Source of the DNA: Trichomonas vaginalis G3
Taxonomy: Eukaryota > Parabasalia > Trichomonadida > Trichomonadidae
Assembly (NCBI RefSeq): GCF_026262505.1
Contig: NC_067206.1
Location: 26,179,896-26,243,895 of the forward strand
DNA length: 64,000 bases
Reading direction: 5' to 3'
The stretch's first letter is position 1, and each line of letters starts with the position of its first letter. The translations under genes were made by a program, and so were the position numbers. Below, one piece after another: positions 63,912 to 64,000 of the stretch. The notes under the pieces are model-generated. The model was given only the letters and a program-made list of their open reading frames with translations. It searched no databases and was not told the DNA's origin.

Positions 63912-64000
63912 TCCATCATGCAGCTTCCTCTCTTCTTCAAAGTACTTCCTCTCTTGATCAAGGTGCTTCCTCTCTTCTTCAAAGTACTTCCTCTCTTGAT

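Larger units (their letters stand above)
55001..64000. repeat. 21-bp minisatellite array, about 9 kb, running off the right edge
   Basis: Unit CTTCCTCTCTTCATCAAGAT-G with about ten recurrent variants (GATCAAGGTG, CAACAATGTA, CAACAAAGTG, CTTCAAAGTA, AAATCAAAGTG, CATCATGCAG). The 21-bp phase is constant from 55,023 to 59,205, shifts by one base at about 59,220 and about 59,890, is disturbed by many 1-2-base deletions between about 61,480 and 62,710, and is regular again to the edge. Higher-order blocks of several hundred bp recur (for example 58680-59210, 60260-60800 and 62720-62960 share the same order of variants). Confidence 0.95.

Overview
The window looks like nuclear DNA of a parabasalid, Trichomonas vaginalis or a close relative. 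It is AT-rich, its compact genes show no visible introns, and several have the trichomonad initiator TCA-Y-W 10-20 nt before the ATG. It also holds an ankyrin-family remnant of the kind massively expanded in Trichomonas, and Maverick/Polinton elements make up nearly half of it. The species is inferred from style and gene families, not from a database match.

Layout. 1-3062 is the right-hand end of one Maverick (copy A): fibre-like gene, a conserved 282-aa protein, an amphipathic 80-aa protein, a 120-aa protein, a 43-aa membrane micro-ORF, a Dam-like adenine methyltransferase and the terminal repeat. 3063-27296 is a host island: sugar transporter, SDR-like protein, uridine kinase-like enzyme, a 1.06-kb TIR transposon, CDK-like kinase, polytopic membrane protein, secreted protein, SMP-domain (Mmm1-like) protein, two tandem paralogues without an ATG, a dihydropyrimidine-dehydrogenase-like flavoprotein, a membrane-anchored P-loop ATPase, a Sec23-like protein, a NOL12-like protein, an ankyrin pseudogene and several non-coding repeats. 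27297-54251 is a Maverick of about 27 kb (copy B) with both 56-bp terminal repeats. It carries structural genes, a double-jelly-roll capsid protein, SF3 helicase, packaging ATPase, KilA-N family genes, protein-primed DNA polymerase B, retroviral-type integrase, fibre and the same terminal module as copy A. Several reading frames look broken, so it is treated as a fossil. It landed in a 112-bp tandem repeat (54264-55000). 55001-64000 is a 21-bp minisatellite that encodes, on the minus strand, an endless charged heptad protein running off the right edge.

How parts relate. The host genes are unrelated single-copy genes on both strands with no operon logic. The Maverick is organised as structural/packaging genes rightward on the left, and KilA-N cassettes, polymerase and small virion-like proteins mostly leftward on the right. 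Between the KilA-N cassettes lie many GTTAG/CTAAC iterons centred on AGATCT. Because the element also carries a Dam-family methyltransferase, a methylation-linked control or replication region is a testable idea.

Limits. All assignments come from reading motifs by eye. Frameshifts at homopolymers in host genes and in the 21-bp array may be consensus errors.
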